Positions 36,759 to 45,568 of a DNA stretch of 64,000 nucleotides are shown here, piece after piece (the stretch's first letter is position 1; every line of letters begins with the position of its first letter). Under the pieces are notes generated by a model, which had not been told where the DNA came from, ran no database searches, and worked only from the letters and a program-made list of their open reading frames with translations. The position numbers and the translations under genes were made by a program. The DNA is from Micromonospora pallida. GTDB lineage: Bacteria; Actinomycetota; Actinomycetes; Mycobacteriales; Micromonosporaceae. Location of the stretch: positions 7,398,501 through 7,462,500 of the forward strand of contig NZ_FMHW01000002.1 in assembly GCF_900090325.1 (NCBI RefSeq), written 5' to 3'.

Positions 36759-37580
36759 GTGGCTGTACTCAACGCCTCGTTCGCCCGAGGCCTCCGCCTG
36801 CGTCGCCTGTTCCGGCACGGCGACGGCCGCCTGCTCGTCGTCCCGCTCGACCATTCCGTTACCGACGGGCCGCTGCGTCGCGACCTGAACGCCCTGCTCG
36901 GTGAACTGTCCGGCACCGGGGTCGACGCCGTGGTCCTGCACAAGGGCAGTCTCCGCCACGTCGACCACGGCTGGTTCGGCGACATGTCGCTGATCCTGCA
37001 CCTGAGCGTGAGCACCAGGCACGCTCCGGATCCGGACGCGAAGTACCTGGTCGCGCACGTGGAGGAGGCGCTGCGGCTGGGCGCCGACGCGGTCAGCGTG
37101 CACGTCAACCTGGGCTCACCCCAGGAGGCCCGGCAGATTGCCGACCTGGCGGCCGTGGCGGGGGAGTGTGAACGCTGGAACGTCCCGCTGCTCGCCATGG
37201 TGTACGCCCGGGGACCGCAGATCAGCAACCCACGGGCACCGGAACTCGTGGCACACGCCGCGACCCTGGCCGCCGACCTCGGCGCGGACATCGTCAAGAC
37301 CGACTACGCCGGCACCCCCGAGCAGATGGCCGACGTCGTCCGCGCCTGTCCCATCCCGCTCATCGTGGCCGGCGGCGCCCGCTCGACCGACCCCGCGACC
37401 GTACTGGCCTACGTGTCGGACGCGCTGCGCGGCGGTGCCGTCGGAGTGGCGATGGGGCGCAACGTCTTCCAGGCCGACCGGCCCGGCTGGATGGCCGCCG
37501 AGGTCGCGCGGCTGGTGCACGAACCACGGCACGCCCCGGACCGGGCCGACGCCGACACCCGGCTCGCCCTCACCTACTGA
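36759..37580 (+). CDS. GriI-like aldolase for 3,4-AHBA formation
   Basis: 273 residues, class I fructose-bisphosphate-aldolase (DeoC/LacD) fold: LLVVPLDHSVTDGP (residues 24-37), DAVVLHKGSLR, ADAVSVHVNLGS, and IVKTDYAG with the probable Schiff-base Lys, then IVAGGARSTD and GAVGVAMGRNVFQ. Proteins of the GriI type join aspartate 4-semialdehyde and dihydroxyacetone phosphate to a C7 amino sugar phosphate. GTG start preceded by an AGAGAGGCAGGA ribosome site. It sits between aspartate kinase and the GriH-like gene, which completes the short pathway. Confidence 0.9.
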   Translation: MAVLNASFARGLRLRRLFRHGDGRLLVVPLDHSVTDGPLRRDLNALLGELSGTGVDAVVLHKGSLRHVDHGWFGDMSLILHLSVSTRHAPDPDAKYLVAHVEEALRLGADAVSVHVNLGSPQEARQIADLAAVAGECERWNVPLLAMVYARGPQISNPRAPELVAHAATLAADLGADIVKTDYAGTPEQMADVVRACPIPLIVAGGARSTDPATVLAYVSDALRGGAVGVAMGRNVFQADRPGWMAAEVARLVHEPRHAPDRADADTRLALTY

Positions 37581-37610
37581 CTCGCCGACCCTTCCGCCGA
37601 GGAGACCCCC

Positions 37611-38714
37611 GTGAAGCTGTGCTGGCTGGACATTCGTAACGTCGACGGCGCCAAGGCGGCGATCGTCGAGGAGGCCGTCCACCAGCGGGTGGACGCCATC
37701 GTGGCGGCCGACCCGGCCGACCTGGAACCGCTTCCCCCGACGGTGAAGAAGGTGCTGTTCCCGCAGGGCCAGCCGCTGCCGGAGAAGCTGGCCCCCGCCG
37801 ACCTGGTCATCGTCGAGCCGGCCCGGCACGGGGATCCCGCCGCGCTGGCCCAGCAGTACCCGGACGTGGAGTTCGGCCGGTACGTGGAGATCGTCGACGC
37901 GGACAGCCTCGAGGACGCCTGCCGCGCCGCGCGCCACGAGCGGTGGAGCCTGCTGTACTTCCGGGACCCCACCAAGATCCCGCTGGAGATCGTGCTGGCC
38001 GCCGCAGCCGGCGCGGACGGCAGCATCATCACCCAGGTGGCCGACGTCGAGGAGGCGGAGATCGTCTTCGGGGTCCTCGAACACGGCTCCGACGGCGTGA
38101 TGCTCGCCCCCCACATCCCGGGGGAGGCCACCGCGCTGCGGACCGCCGCAGTCAGCCGGGCGGCGGACCTGGAACTGGTGGAGCTGGAGGTCACCGGAAT
38201 CCGGCGGGTGGGCATGGGCGAACGCGCCTGCGTGGACACCTGCACGAACTTCCGGCTGGACGAGGGCATCCTGGTCGGCTCGCACTCCACTGGCATGATC
38301 CTGTGCTGTAGCGAGACCCACCCCCTGCCGTACATGCCGACCCGGCCGTTCCGGGTCAACGCCGGCGCGCTGCACTCGTACACGCTGTCGGCCAACGGGC
38401 GGACCAACTACCTCAGCGAGTTGACCTCCGGCGGTCGGGTGCTCGCCGTCGACTCGCAGGGGAAGTCCCGGATCGTCACCGTGGGCCGGGTCAAGATCGA
38501 GACGCGTCCGCTGCTCGCGATCGACGCGGTCTCGCCGTCGGGCGTGACGGTGAACCTCATCGTCCAGGACGACTGGCACGTACGGGTGCTCGGGCCGGGC
38601 GGAACGGTGCTGAACGTCACCGAGCTGACCGCGGGCACGAAGGTCCTCGGCTACCTACCGGTCGAGAAGCGGCACGTCGGCTACCCGATCGACGAGTTCT
38701 GCATCGAGAAGTGA
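37611..38714 (+). CDS. GriH-like 3-amino-4-hydroxybenzoate synthase
   Basis: 367 residues, 3-dehydroquinate synthase II family. It begins KLCWLDIRNV, has DGVMLAPHIPGEATAL, RVGMGERACVDTC, a cysteine pair in ILCCSETHPLPYMPTRPFRVNAG and a C-terminal sandwich domain with KVLGYLPVEKRHVG. GriH-type proteins cyclise the GriI product to 3-amino-4-hydroxybenzoic acid with loss of phosphate and water. GAGGAG precedes the GTG. Together with the aldolase it predicts a 3,4-AHBA branch feeding the aminoquinone half of the product. Confidence 0.92.
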   Translation: MKLCWLDIRNVDGAKAAIVEEAVHQRVDAIVAADPADLEPLPPTVKKVLFPQGQPLPEKLAPADLVIVEPARHGDPAALAQQYPDVEFGRYVEIVDADSLEDACRAARHERWSLLYFRDPTKIPLEIVLAAAAGADGSIITQVADVEEAEIVFGVLEHGSDGVMLAPHIPGEATALRTAAVSRAADLELVELEVTGIRRVGMGERACVDTCTNFRLDEGILVGSHSTGMILCCSETHPLPYMPTRPFRVNAGALHSYTLSANGRTNYLSELTSGGRVLAVDSQGKSRIVTVGRVKIETRPLLAIDAVSPSGVTVNLIVQDDWHVRVLGPGGTVLNVTELTAGTKVLGYLPVEKRHVGYPIDEFCIEK

Positions 38715-38739
38715 GCGACGGCGCGATGAGGAACAAGCC

Positions 38740-39497
38740 ATGATTGGGCAGGTACTCGACTTCCACGTGCGCCTGGCCCCCGGCCGGGCGCCGGGGAGCG
38801 GCTGCTGTCGACGTTGGACGAGTGCGGGCTGGAGCGGGCGGTGGTCTGCGCGGGCGGCACCATCGACCTGGACCGGCTGTCCCGCCAGCTCGTCGAGGGC
38901 GGGCACGTCGAGACCGACGCCGACAACGACGCGGTGCTGGCCGCCTGCGCGGGCACCGACGGCCGTCTGGTGCCGTTCTTCTTCGCCAACCCGTACCGCC
39001 CGCCCGAGGTCTACCGCGCCAGGGCCGCCGAGTTCCGCGGCCTGGAGGTCTCGCCCGCCGTGCACGGCGTCGCCCTGGCCGATCCCCGGGTCGCCGACCT
39101 CGTCGCCGTGGCGGCCGAGTTCGACCACCCGGTGTACACGGTCTGCCTGGAACGTCCGGGCGCGGGCGTGGCCGACCTGGTCACCCTGGGCCGCCGGTTC
39201 CCACAGGTGAACTTCGTGCTCGGCCACAGCGGCATCGGCAACATCGACCTCTACGCGCTCACCCTGATCCAGGACGAACCCAACATCCTGCTGGAGACCT
39301 CCGGCGGCTACACGTGCGTGGTCGAGGCGGCGCTGCGCCGCCTCGGCGCCGGTCGGGTGCTGTTCGGCTCCGAGTACCCGCTCCAGCACCCGACCGTGGA
39401 ACTGGCCAAGTACCAGGCGCTGCGGATCCCGCCCGAGCAGTGGCGGCAGGTCGCCTGGGACAACGCGCATCGACTGCTGGGAGAAGAGAAGCGGTGA
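38740..39497 (+). CDS. Amidohydrolase-family protein with a 1-nt frameshift near the N-terminus
   Basis: Two frames complete one another. From ATG 38740 (GAGG upstream) the product starts MIGQVLDFHVRLAP, with an Asp-x-His metal motif; near 38781-38792 the homologous reading continues in another frame as RLLSTLDECGLERAVVCAGG and on to the stop at 39497. Later parts have FVLGHSGIG, ILLETSGGYT and VLFGSEYPLQHP, typical of the metal-dependent amidohydrolase_2 family. One G missing in the GC run around 38786-38790 would restore a ~252-residue protein. Either a real frameshift or a sequencing error; a shorter product from TTG 38814 would lack the metal site. The family includes decarboxylases and hydrolases, so it could decarboxylate or hydrolyse an aromatic intermediate. 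Confidence 0.75.
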
Positions 39498-40810
39498 ACG
39501 AGTTAAGCCCTGACCTGCCCCAACTCGGCCAGTGGCACGGGCCGGAAGACCTGCAGCGCCTACAGGAGAAGCAGCTTTCGCAGACCGTCACCTGGGCGGC
39601 CCGCTCGCCGTTCTACCGCGAGCGGCTGAACTCGGCGGCCCTGCCCGCCACCGCCGCCGACCTCGCCGGCCTGCCGCTGACCACCAAGCAGGACCTACGG
39701 GACAACTACCCCTTCGGGATGCTCGCCGTCCCGAAGGCACGGCTGGCCACCTATCACGAGTCGAGCGGGACCGCCGGCAAGCCCACGCCCTCCTACTACA
39801 CGGCAGAGGACTGGACCGACCTGGCCGAGCGGTTCGCCCGCAAGTGGATCGGGATGTCGGCCGAAGACGTCTTCCTGGTGCGTACGCCGTACGCGCTGCT
39901 GCTGACCGGGCATCTCGCGCACGCCGCCGGACGGCTGCGCGGGGCCACCGTGGTGCCCGGCGACAACCGGTCGCTGGCCATGCCGTACGCCCGGGTGGTC
40001 CGGGTCATGCACGACCTGGAGGTCACGCTGACCTGGTCGGTGCCGACCGAATGCCTCATCTGGGCCGCCGCGGCGACCGCGGCCGGACACCGCCCCGACG
40101 CCGACTTCCCCGCGCTGCGGGCGCTGTTCGTCGGCGGCGAGCCGCTCACCGACGCCCGCCGTCGCCGGATCAGCCGGCTGTGGGGGGTGCCGGTCATCGA
40201 GGAGTACGGCTCCACGGAGACCGGCAGCCTCGCCGGCGAGTGCCAGTACGGCCGGATGCACCTGTGGGCCGACCGGGCGCTCTTCGAGGTGTACGACCCG
40301 CAGACCGGCACGGTCAGCGCGGAGGGGGACGGCCAACTGGTGGTCACGCCGCTGTTCCGCGAGGCGATGCCGCTGCTGCGCTACAACCTCGAGGACGACG
40401 TGTCGGTCTCCTACGACGACTGCGACTGCGGCTGGAAGCTGCCCACGGTCCGGGTGCTCGGCCGGGCGGCGTTCGGCTACCGGGTCGGCAACGCCACGAT
40501 CACCCAGCACCGGCTGGAGGAGATCGTCTTCTCCCTGCCGGAGTCCCACGGGGTGGTGTTCTGGCGGGCCAAGGCGGAACCGACGACGCTGCGGATCGAG
40601 ATTGAGGTGGCCGAGGAACACCGGGCCGCCGCCCAGGCGGAGCTGACCGCCTCGGTACGGGCCGCGTTCGGGGTCGACAGCGAGGTCGTCGGGCTGGCCC
40701 CGGGGACGCTGGTACCGCGCGAGGCACTGACCAACATGCCGGACGTGGTCAAGCCGCGCAGCCTGTTCGGACCCGACGAGGACTGGGGCAAAGCGCTCCT
40801 CTACTACTGA
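39494..40810 (+). CDS. PaaK-like adenylate-forming ligase
   Basis: 438 residues resembling phenylacetate-CoA ligase: RSPFYRERL at the start, the phosphate loop HESSGTAGKPTP (near 93-104), VIEEYGSTETG (near 235), LRYNLEDD and a small C-terminal domain. It activates an aromatic acid as acyl-AMP, most likely 3-hydroxyanthranilate or 3,4-AHBA, for amide formation with the amino group of the other half. The GTG start overlaps the stop of the amidohydrolase (GTGA). No carrier-protein gene is next to it, so CoA or direct aminolysis is possible. Confidence 0.88.
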   Translation: MNELSPDLPQLGQWHGPEDLQRLQEKQLSQTVTWAARSPFYRERLNSAALPATAADLAGLPLTTKQDLRDNYPFGMLAVPKARLATYHESSGTAGKPTPSYYTAEDWTDLAERFARKWIGMSAEDVFLVRTPYALLLTGHLAHAAGRLRGATVVPGDNRSLAMPYARVVRVMHDLEVTLTWSVPTECLIWAAAATAAGHRPDADFPALRALFVGGEPLTDARRRRISRLWGVPVIEEYGSTETGSLAGECQYGRMHLWADRALFEVYDPQTGTVSAEGDGQLVVTPLFREAMPLLRYNLEDDVSVSYDDCDCGWKLPTVRVLGRAAFGYRVGNATITQHRLEEIVFSLPESHGVVFWRAKAEPTTLRIEIEVAEEHRAAAQAELTASVRAAFGVDSEVVGLAPGTLVPREALTNMPDVVKPRSLFGPDEDWGKALLYY

Positions 40811-40821
40811 CGGGAGCCGTC

Positions 40822-42012
40822 ATGCGGCAGATCCGGGTGGCCGTGGTCGGGGCCGGCATCGCCGGCCTCGCCCTCGCCGCCGCCCTGCGCCGGGCCGGCA
40901 TCGACTGCCACGTCTACGAGCAGGCGGAGCGGCTGACCGAGGTGGGGGCGGGCGTACAGGTGGCGCCCAACGCCACCCGGCTGCTGCACCAACTGGGCCT
41001 GCGTGAGCAACTGCGCGCCGTCGCGGTCGCCCCGCAGGCGATCGAGATGCGCCGCTGGGACGACGGCCGGATCCTGCAACGCACCCCGTTGGGCAGCCTG
41101 TGCCGCCAACGCTTCGGGGCGCCCTACTACGCCCTGCACCGGGCGGACCTGCACGCCGGCCTGCTCTCGCTCGTGCCGCCGGACCGGGTGCACCTCGGCG
41201 CCCGCCTCGTCGCCGTGACGCAACGCGCCGACGAGGCCCGGCTGCACCTGGCCGACGGTACGACGGTCGCGGCCGACCTGGTCGTCGGCGCCGACGGCAT
41301 CCACTCGATCGTGCGCGACCAGATCGTGGCCGACCGGCCACGGTACTCCGGGCAGACGATCTACCGGGGGCTGGTCCCGGCCGACCGGGTGCCGTTCCTG
41401 CTCACCGAGCCCCGGGTGCGGTTGTGGCTCGGACCGGACCAGCACCTGGTGTGCTACCCGGTGTCGTCCGGCCGGCAGGTGAGCTTCGGCGCGACCGTGT
41501 CCGCCTCGGACTGGCGGGCGGAGTCGTGGTCGGCGCGGGGTGACGTCGCCGACCTCGCGGCGGCGTACGCGGGCTGGCACCCGGACGTCGCCCGGCTGAT
41601 CGGCGCGGCGGGGACGGTCAACCGGTGGGCCCTGCACGACCGGGACAGCATCGACCGGCTCAGCTCGGGACGGGTGGTCGTCATCGGCGACGCCGCGCAC
41701 CCGATGCTGCCGTTCCAGGCGCAGGGCGCGAACCAGGCGATCGAGGACGCTGTCGTGCTCGCGCTCTGCCTGGCCGACGCCGGCCCGGACGACCTGGACG
41801 CGGCCCTGCGCCGCTACGAACGGATCCGCCTGCCCCGCACCACGCGGATCCAGCAGCAGTCCCGGGCCAACGCGGAGACCTTCCACCTGGCCGACGGGGA
41901 CGCGCAGCGTCGCCGCGACACCTCTGCCCAGACCGCGTCGGGTCTGGACCGGCATGAGTGGCTCTTCGGGTACGACGCCGAGCAGGCCACCACGACCAGC
42001 AGGAGCGCATGA
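40822..42012 (+). CDS. FAD-dependent aromatic monooxygenase (salicylate-hydroxylase-like)
   Basis: 396 residues of class A flavoprotein hydroxylase: [15 protein letters not shown] (8-22), [12 protein letters not shown] (middle DG motif), and [21 protein letters not shown] for the FAD ribityl contact. The [14 protein letters not shown] segment is typical of salicylate or 3-hydroxybenzoate hydroxylases, some of which replace a carboxylate by a hydroxyl. I infer that it decarboxylates and hydroxylates 3,4-AHBA towards 2-aminohydroquinone. It lies 11 bases after the ligase gene. Confidence 0.9.
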   Translation: MRQIRVAVVGAGIAGLALAAALRRAGIDCHVYEQAERLTEVGAGVQVAPNATRLLHQLGLREQLRAVAVAPQAIEMRRWDDGRILQRTPLGSLCRQRFGAPYYALHRADLHAGLLSLVPPDRVHLGARLVAVTQRADEARLHLADGTTVAADLVVGADGIHSIVRDQIVADRPRYSGQTIYRGLVPADRVPFLLTEPRVRLWLGPDQHLVCYPVSSGRQVSFGATVSASDWRAESWSARGDVADLAAAYAGWHPDVARLIGAAGTVNRWALHDRDSIDRLSSGRVVVIGDAAHPMLPFQAQGANQAIEDAVVLALCLADAGPDDLDAALRRYERIRLPRTTRIQQQSRANAETFHLADGDAQRRRDTSAQTASGLDRHEWLFGYDAEQATTTSRSA

Positions 42013-42797
42013 TGGAACTGACCGGAATCGAGTCGACCGTCGCCCTGGTCACCGGTGCGGCGCAGGGCATCGGGGCGGCCGTGGCGGGCGTCCTGGCCGG
42101 TGCGGGAGCGCACGTCGCGGCGGTGGACCGCAACGCCGAGGCGCTCGCCACCGTGGTGACCAAACTCGAGGCCGAGGGCGTGACGGCCCGTGGCTACGGC
42201 GTCGACGTGTGCGACAGCGCGGCCGTGGACGCGCTCGTGCGGCGGGTCGAGGACGAGCTGGGGCCGATCGGCATCCTGGTCAACGCGGCCGGTGTGCTGC
42301 ACACCGCCCGGGTGGTCGAGCTGTCGGACCGGCAGTGGAGCGAGACCTTCTCGGTCAACGCCACCGGAGTGTTCCACCTGTCCCGGGCGGTGGCCCGGCG
42401 GATGATCCCCCGCCGCCGGGGCGCGATCGTGACCGTGGCGTCGAACGCCGCCGGCGTGCCGCGTACGGAGATGGCCGCGTACGCCGCCTCGAAGGCCGCG
42501 TCCGCCCACTTCACCCGGTGCCTGGGGCTGGAGCTGGCGGACTACGGCATCCGGTGCAACGTCGTCTCGCCCGGCTCGACCGACACCCCGATGCTGCGCG
42601 CGATGCTCGGCGAGGACGGTGACCCGAGGCAGGTGATCGAGGGCTCGCCGGCCGCGTACAAGGTCGGCATCCCGCTGCGGAAGGTGGCCCAGCCACGGGA
42701 CGTGGCCGAGGCGGTCGCGTACCTCGTGTCCGACCAGGCCGGTCACGTCACGATGCACGACCTGTACGTGGACGGCGGAGCCGCCCTGCACGTGTGA
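42009..42797 (+). CDS. EntA/DhbA-like 2,3-dihydro aromatic dehydrogenase (SDR)
   Basis: 262 residues, classical short-chain dehydrogenase: [14 protein letters not shown] (14-27), NAAGVLH, YAASKAA (Tyr/Lys) and the ending [14 protein letters not shown], which is characteristic of 2,3-dihydro-2,3-dihydroxybenzoate dehydrogenases. In this cluster it should oxidise 2,3-dihydro-3-hydroxyanthranilate to 3-hydroxyanthranilate with NAD. It overlaps the monooxygenase stop; ATG 42009 and 42012 are both usable. Its 3' end is the first unit of a four-fold 25-bp repeat. Confidence 0.93.
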   Translation: MMELTGIESTVALVTGAAQGIGAAVAGVLAGAGAHVAAVDRNAEALATVVTKLEAEGVTARGYGVDVCDSAAVDALVRRVEDELGPIGILVNAAGVLHTARVVELSDRQWSETFSVNATGVFHLSRAVARRMIPRRRGAIVTVASNAAGVPRTEMAAYAASKAASAHFTRCLGLELADYGIRCNVVSPGSTDTPMLRAMLGEDGDPRQVIEGSPAAYKVGIPLRKVAQPRDVAEAVAYLVSDQAGHVTMHDLYVDGGAALHV

Positions 42798-42882
42798 AGG
42801 CGGAGCCGCCCTGCACGTGTGACGGCGGCACTGCCCGCACGTGTGACGGCGGAGCTTGCCGGTACGTGTGACAGCGCAGACT
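42783..42882 (+). repeat. Four 25-bp tandem units spanning the stop codon of the EntA-like gene
   Basis: Units start at 42783, 42808, 42833 and 42858. The first contains the last codons and TGA of the dehydrogenase; the next two keep the core cacgtgtgacggcgg and the fourth is more diverged. It looks like tandem duplication of the gene's 3' end into the intergenic space before the isochorismatase gene. Confidence 0.85.
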
Positions 42883-42903
42883 GAACCCAGGAGGCGAAGG
42901 ACC

Positions 42904-43542
42904 ATGGCCATGGCTCCGATCGCGCCGTACCGGATGCCCGGCGACGGCGACCTGCCGAGCCCGGCGATGCCCTGGCGCCCGCGTCCGGACCGGGCCGCCG
43001 TGCTGGTGCACGACATGCAGCGGTACTTCCTGCGGCCCTTCCCGGCCGGGCAGTCGCCGCTGACCGAGTTGGTCGCCAACGTCATGAAACTGCTCGCGGC
43101 GGCGCGTGCGGCCGGCGTGCCGGTGTTCTACACCGCGCAGCCGGGCGGCATGAGCCGTGCGGACCGGGGCCTGCTGCACGACCTCTGGGGTCCCGGTATG
43201 AGCAGCGAGGACGCCGATCGCGGCATCGTCGACGACGTCGCCCCCGAGCCGGACGACACGGTGCTGACCAAGTGGCGCTACAGCGCGTTCTTCCGGAGCG
43301 ACCTCGAGGACCGGCTGCGCCTCTCGGGCCGGGACCAGCTTCTCGTCTGTGGCGTCTACGCGCACATGGGCTGCCTGATCACCGCCTGCGACGCGTTCAG
43401 CCGGGACATCCAGCCGTTCCTCGTGGCGGACGCGCTGGCCGACCTCACGCTCGACGACCATCTCATGGCGCTCCGCTACGCGGCTGATCGTTGCGCGGTG
43501 CCGCTCTCCACCGCCGGCGTGCTGGCCGAGCTGGAGAAATAG
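42904..43542 (+). CDS. PhzD-like isochorismatase
   Basis: 212 residues, isochorismatase hydrolase fold. Catalytic Asp in AVLVHDMQRYF (near 38), Lys in LTKWRYSAF (near 123) and the CGVYAHMGC loop are visible. PhzD-type enzymes hydrolyse the enolpyruvyl ether of 2-amino-2-deoxyisochorismate to 2,3-dihydro-3-hydroxyanthranilate. This links the PhzE-like synthase and the EntA-like dehydrogenase. GGAGG at 42890 and GAAGGA at 42897 both precede the ATG; a second ATG at 42910 is possible. There is no C-terminal carrier domain, unlike EntB. Confidence 0.93.
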   Translation: MAMAPIAPYRMPGDGDLPSPAMPWRPRPDRAAVLVHDMQRYFLRPFPAGQSPLTELVANVMKLLAAARAAGVPVFYTAQPGGMSRADRGLLHDLWGPGMSSEDADRGIVDDVAPEPDDTVLTKWRYSAFFRSDLEDRLRLSGRDQLLVCGVYAHMGCLITACDAFSRDIQPFLVADALADLTLDDHLMALRYAADRCAVPLSTAGVLAELEK

Positions 43543-43592
43543 CCGGCCGGGTCCGTCAGGTCACCGGCCATCACCCACCCCGGAGGAATCAC

Positions 43593-44294
43593 GTGTCCGA
43601 ACGCACTCAGGTCGTCGTCATCGGTGGAACGTCGGGGATCGGGCGGCACTTCGCCCAGTCCTGCGCCGAACAGGGACACGACGTCGTCATCACCGGCCGT
43701 TCGGCGGATCGGACCAAGGGCATCGCCGACGAGATCGGCGGACGGACCCGTGGGATCGCCCTGGACCTGGCCGAGCCGGAGCAGGTCGTGACCGCGCTGG
43801 CCGACGTGGCACGCGTCGACCACCTGGTGCTCGCGGCGCTCGACCGGGACTACAACACGGTGCGCGAGTACCGCCCGGCCGACGCGGTGCGCCTGCTGAC
43901 GGTGAAACTCGTCGGCTACACGGCGGTCCTGCAGGCGCTCGCCCCACGGCTGACCGACGAGAGCGCGGTCGTACTGGTCGGTGGCCTGGCCAGCCACCGG
44001 CCGTACCCGGGCTCCACGAGCGTGACCACCGCGAACGGTGGCATCGGCGCGCTGGTTCGGACGCTGGCGGTGGAACTCTCGCCGGTCCGGGTCAACGCCC
44101 TGCACCCGAGCATCGTCGCCGACACGCCCTTCTGGAGTGACAAGCCGGCCGCCCGCGAGGCCGCCGCGACTCGCGCGCTCACCCGGCGGCCGGTGACGAT
44201 GCAGGACTGTACCGAGGCGATCACCTTCCTGCTGACGAACCGTTCGATCAACGGGGTCAACCTGAACATCGACGGCGGTGAGGTGCTCATCTGA
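43593..44294 (+). CDS. Atypical short-chain dehydrogenase-like protein
   Basis: 233 residues with the nucleotide-binding VVIGGTSGIGRHFA (7-20) and the C-terminal NGVNLNIDGGEVLI of SDR proteins. The usual YxxxK is not seen: the expected place reads TSVTTANGGIGALVRTL, with neither Tyr nor Lys. This is a known divergent SDR pattern, whose chemistry is unclear. GGAGGAA is 4 bases before the GTG. It follows the isochorismatase and may reduce a quinone or act as a binding protein. Confidence 0.85.
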   Translation: MSERTQVVVIGGTSGIGRHFAQSCAEQGHDVVITGRSADRTKGIADEIGGRTRGIALDLAEPEQVVTALADVARVDHLVLAALDRDYNTVREYRPADAVRLLTVKLVGYTAVLQALAPRLTDESAVVLVGGLASHRPYPGSTSVTTANGGIGALVRTLAVELSPVRVNALHPSIVADTPFWSDKPAAREAAATRALTRRPVTMQDCTEAITFLLTNRSINGVNLNIDGGEVLI

Positions 44295-45027
44295 TCCCGG
44301 TCGTGACCCGCCACGGCCCCCACCGGCCGGTCGCACCCTGCCCGTGCTCCCGCTGCGCGCGGGGGTAGCGGGCGAGGTTCCGGGCCGAGAACAGGGCCAT
44401 GCCGGCGGTGAAGCCCGTCACCGGCACCGGAAGCCGGGTCCAGTAGGCGAGCCGGCCGTCGACGTGGAACTCCACCTCCGACGTCTCGGCCCGGTAGGTG
44501 ATGGCGTAGCCGTGCGCGTCCCCCGGCCCGGTGGGCACGTCCAGGACCACCCGGTGGATGTAGTACTCGTCGGGGCGGGTCACCCCGGGCAGCACCAGTC
44601 GCTCGACGACCGCGTACACGGTGTCGTTGGTCGCGGCGGCGTTGAGCACGACACCGGTCTGCAGGTCGAACAGGTTCACCGTGCCGTAGGCGTCGAGCAG
44701 GTCGTACGGGGTCTGGCCGTAGGTCCGTACCGCCATCTCGACCTCGACCGCGAGCTGGCCCGCCGCCGGTACGGCGAGGCGTCGTACGGACCGGTACATC
44801 TGCTTGGCGTTGTTCTGCCTCGGGTCGGTGTCGTGGAAGCGGGTGAACGGGTTGACGGTCAGCTCCAGGTGCCCGTCTCCGGTCCGCATCCGGGCGTTGC
44901 GGTCCTGGTACCGGTACGTCTCGCCGTCGGCTCCCGCGATCGACATGATCCGCCAGCGGGCGGGGTCGAGCTTGTCGCTCGTGAAGTCGTCGTACGTCCA
45001 GGTGGTCGTCTCCAGCGCCGAGGTCAT
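44287..45027 (-). CDS. DUF6081-like protein, unknown function
   Basis: 246 residues rich in beta strands (TWTYDDF, GHLELTVNPF, YYIHRVVLDV, EVEFHVDGRLAYWTRLPVP), with the look of a concanavalin-like beta sandwich. Proteins of this type (DUF6081) occur in actinobacterial secondary-metabolite clusters, without known activity. The start at 45027 puts the first conserved segment near residue 12; the frame is open to 45138 but no ribosome site supports it. Its end overlaps the convergent SDR by 8 bases. Confidence 0.7.
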   Translation of the reverse strand: MTSALETTTWTYDDFTSDKLDPARWRIMSIAGADGETYRYQDRNARMRTGDGHLELTVNPFTRFHDTDPRQNNAKQMYRSVRRLAVPAAGQLAVEVEMAVRTYGQTPYDLLDAYGTVNLFDLQTGVVLNAAATNDTVYAVVERLVLPGVTRPDEYYIHRVVLDVPTGPGDAHGYAITYRAETSEVEFHVDGRLAYWTRLPVPVTGFTAGMALFSARNLARYPRAQREHGQGATGRWGPWRVTTGIR

Positions 45028-45232
45028 GGCCACACGATCGGCCCCACAGCCATCGATGGGCATCGCACGTTCACGCGGTTCGGCCGGAGCGGCGCGCCAT
45101 TTCTCCACTGCACGCCGAAAATCCCGTGAATGGGCCATGCCAACGGGGCAATCGGTGCCTCAGACTGCCGCGTATTGATCGACCGCCATGTCATGGCGCC
45201 GTCACCACGGCGTCCTCAGTAGAGGAGGTGTC

Positions 45233-45568
45233 ATGGGCACGATGGACTCGGCAGCGAACGGTGACCGTTATGTTGCGGTATATGAAAGCGCCCAGTTCAA
45301 GACCCTGCGGCGTCGGTCCAATTCCTTCATCGTCTGGGCGAGCGTCGTCTTCTACGGGTGGTGGTTCGTCGGCATCTCGCTCGCTGCCTTCGTGCCGGAC
45401 TTCTTCCGGACGGGACTCGGCGGCCCGATGAACGTGGGCCTGCTGTTCATCCTCCTGTCGCTCCTCCTCGTGGTGGCGATCGCTGTTTCGTACCTGCGTT
45501 TCGCCCGTGAACGACTCGATCCCCTCAGCGAGCAGATCCGGGCGGACCTGGAAGGAGACCTCCGATGA
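45233..45568 (+). CDS. DUF485 small membrane subunit of symporter
   Basis: 111 residues with two transmembrane helices (about 35-57 and 68-90) and the R-F-YGWWFVGI pattern of DUF485 proteins, which are encoded in front of ActP-like sodium:solute symporters. GAGGAGGTG precedes ATG 45233. Its TGA overlaps the start of the symporter gene. Confidence 0.9.
   Translation: MGTMDSAANGDRYVAVYESAQFKTLRRRSNSFIVWASVVFYGWWFVGISLAAFVPDFFRTGLGGPMNVGLLFILLSLLLVVAIAVSYLRFARERLDPLSEQIRADLEGDLR

Noticed and set aside
42798..42903. 25-bp repeats as an operator array for the isochorismatase gene
   Set aside because: The first unit is the coding end of the upstream gene, so duplication explains the pattern more simply; there is no inverted symmetry.
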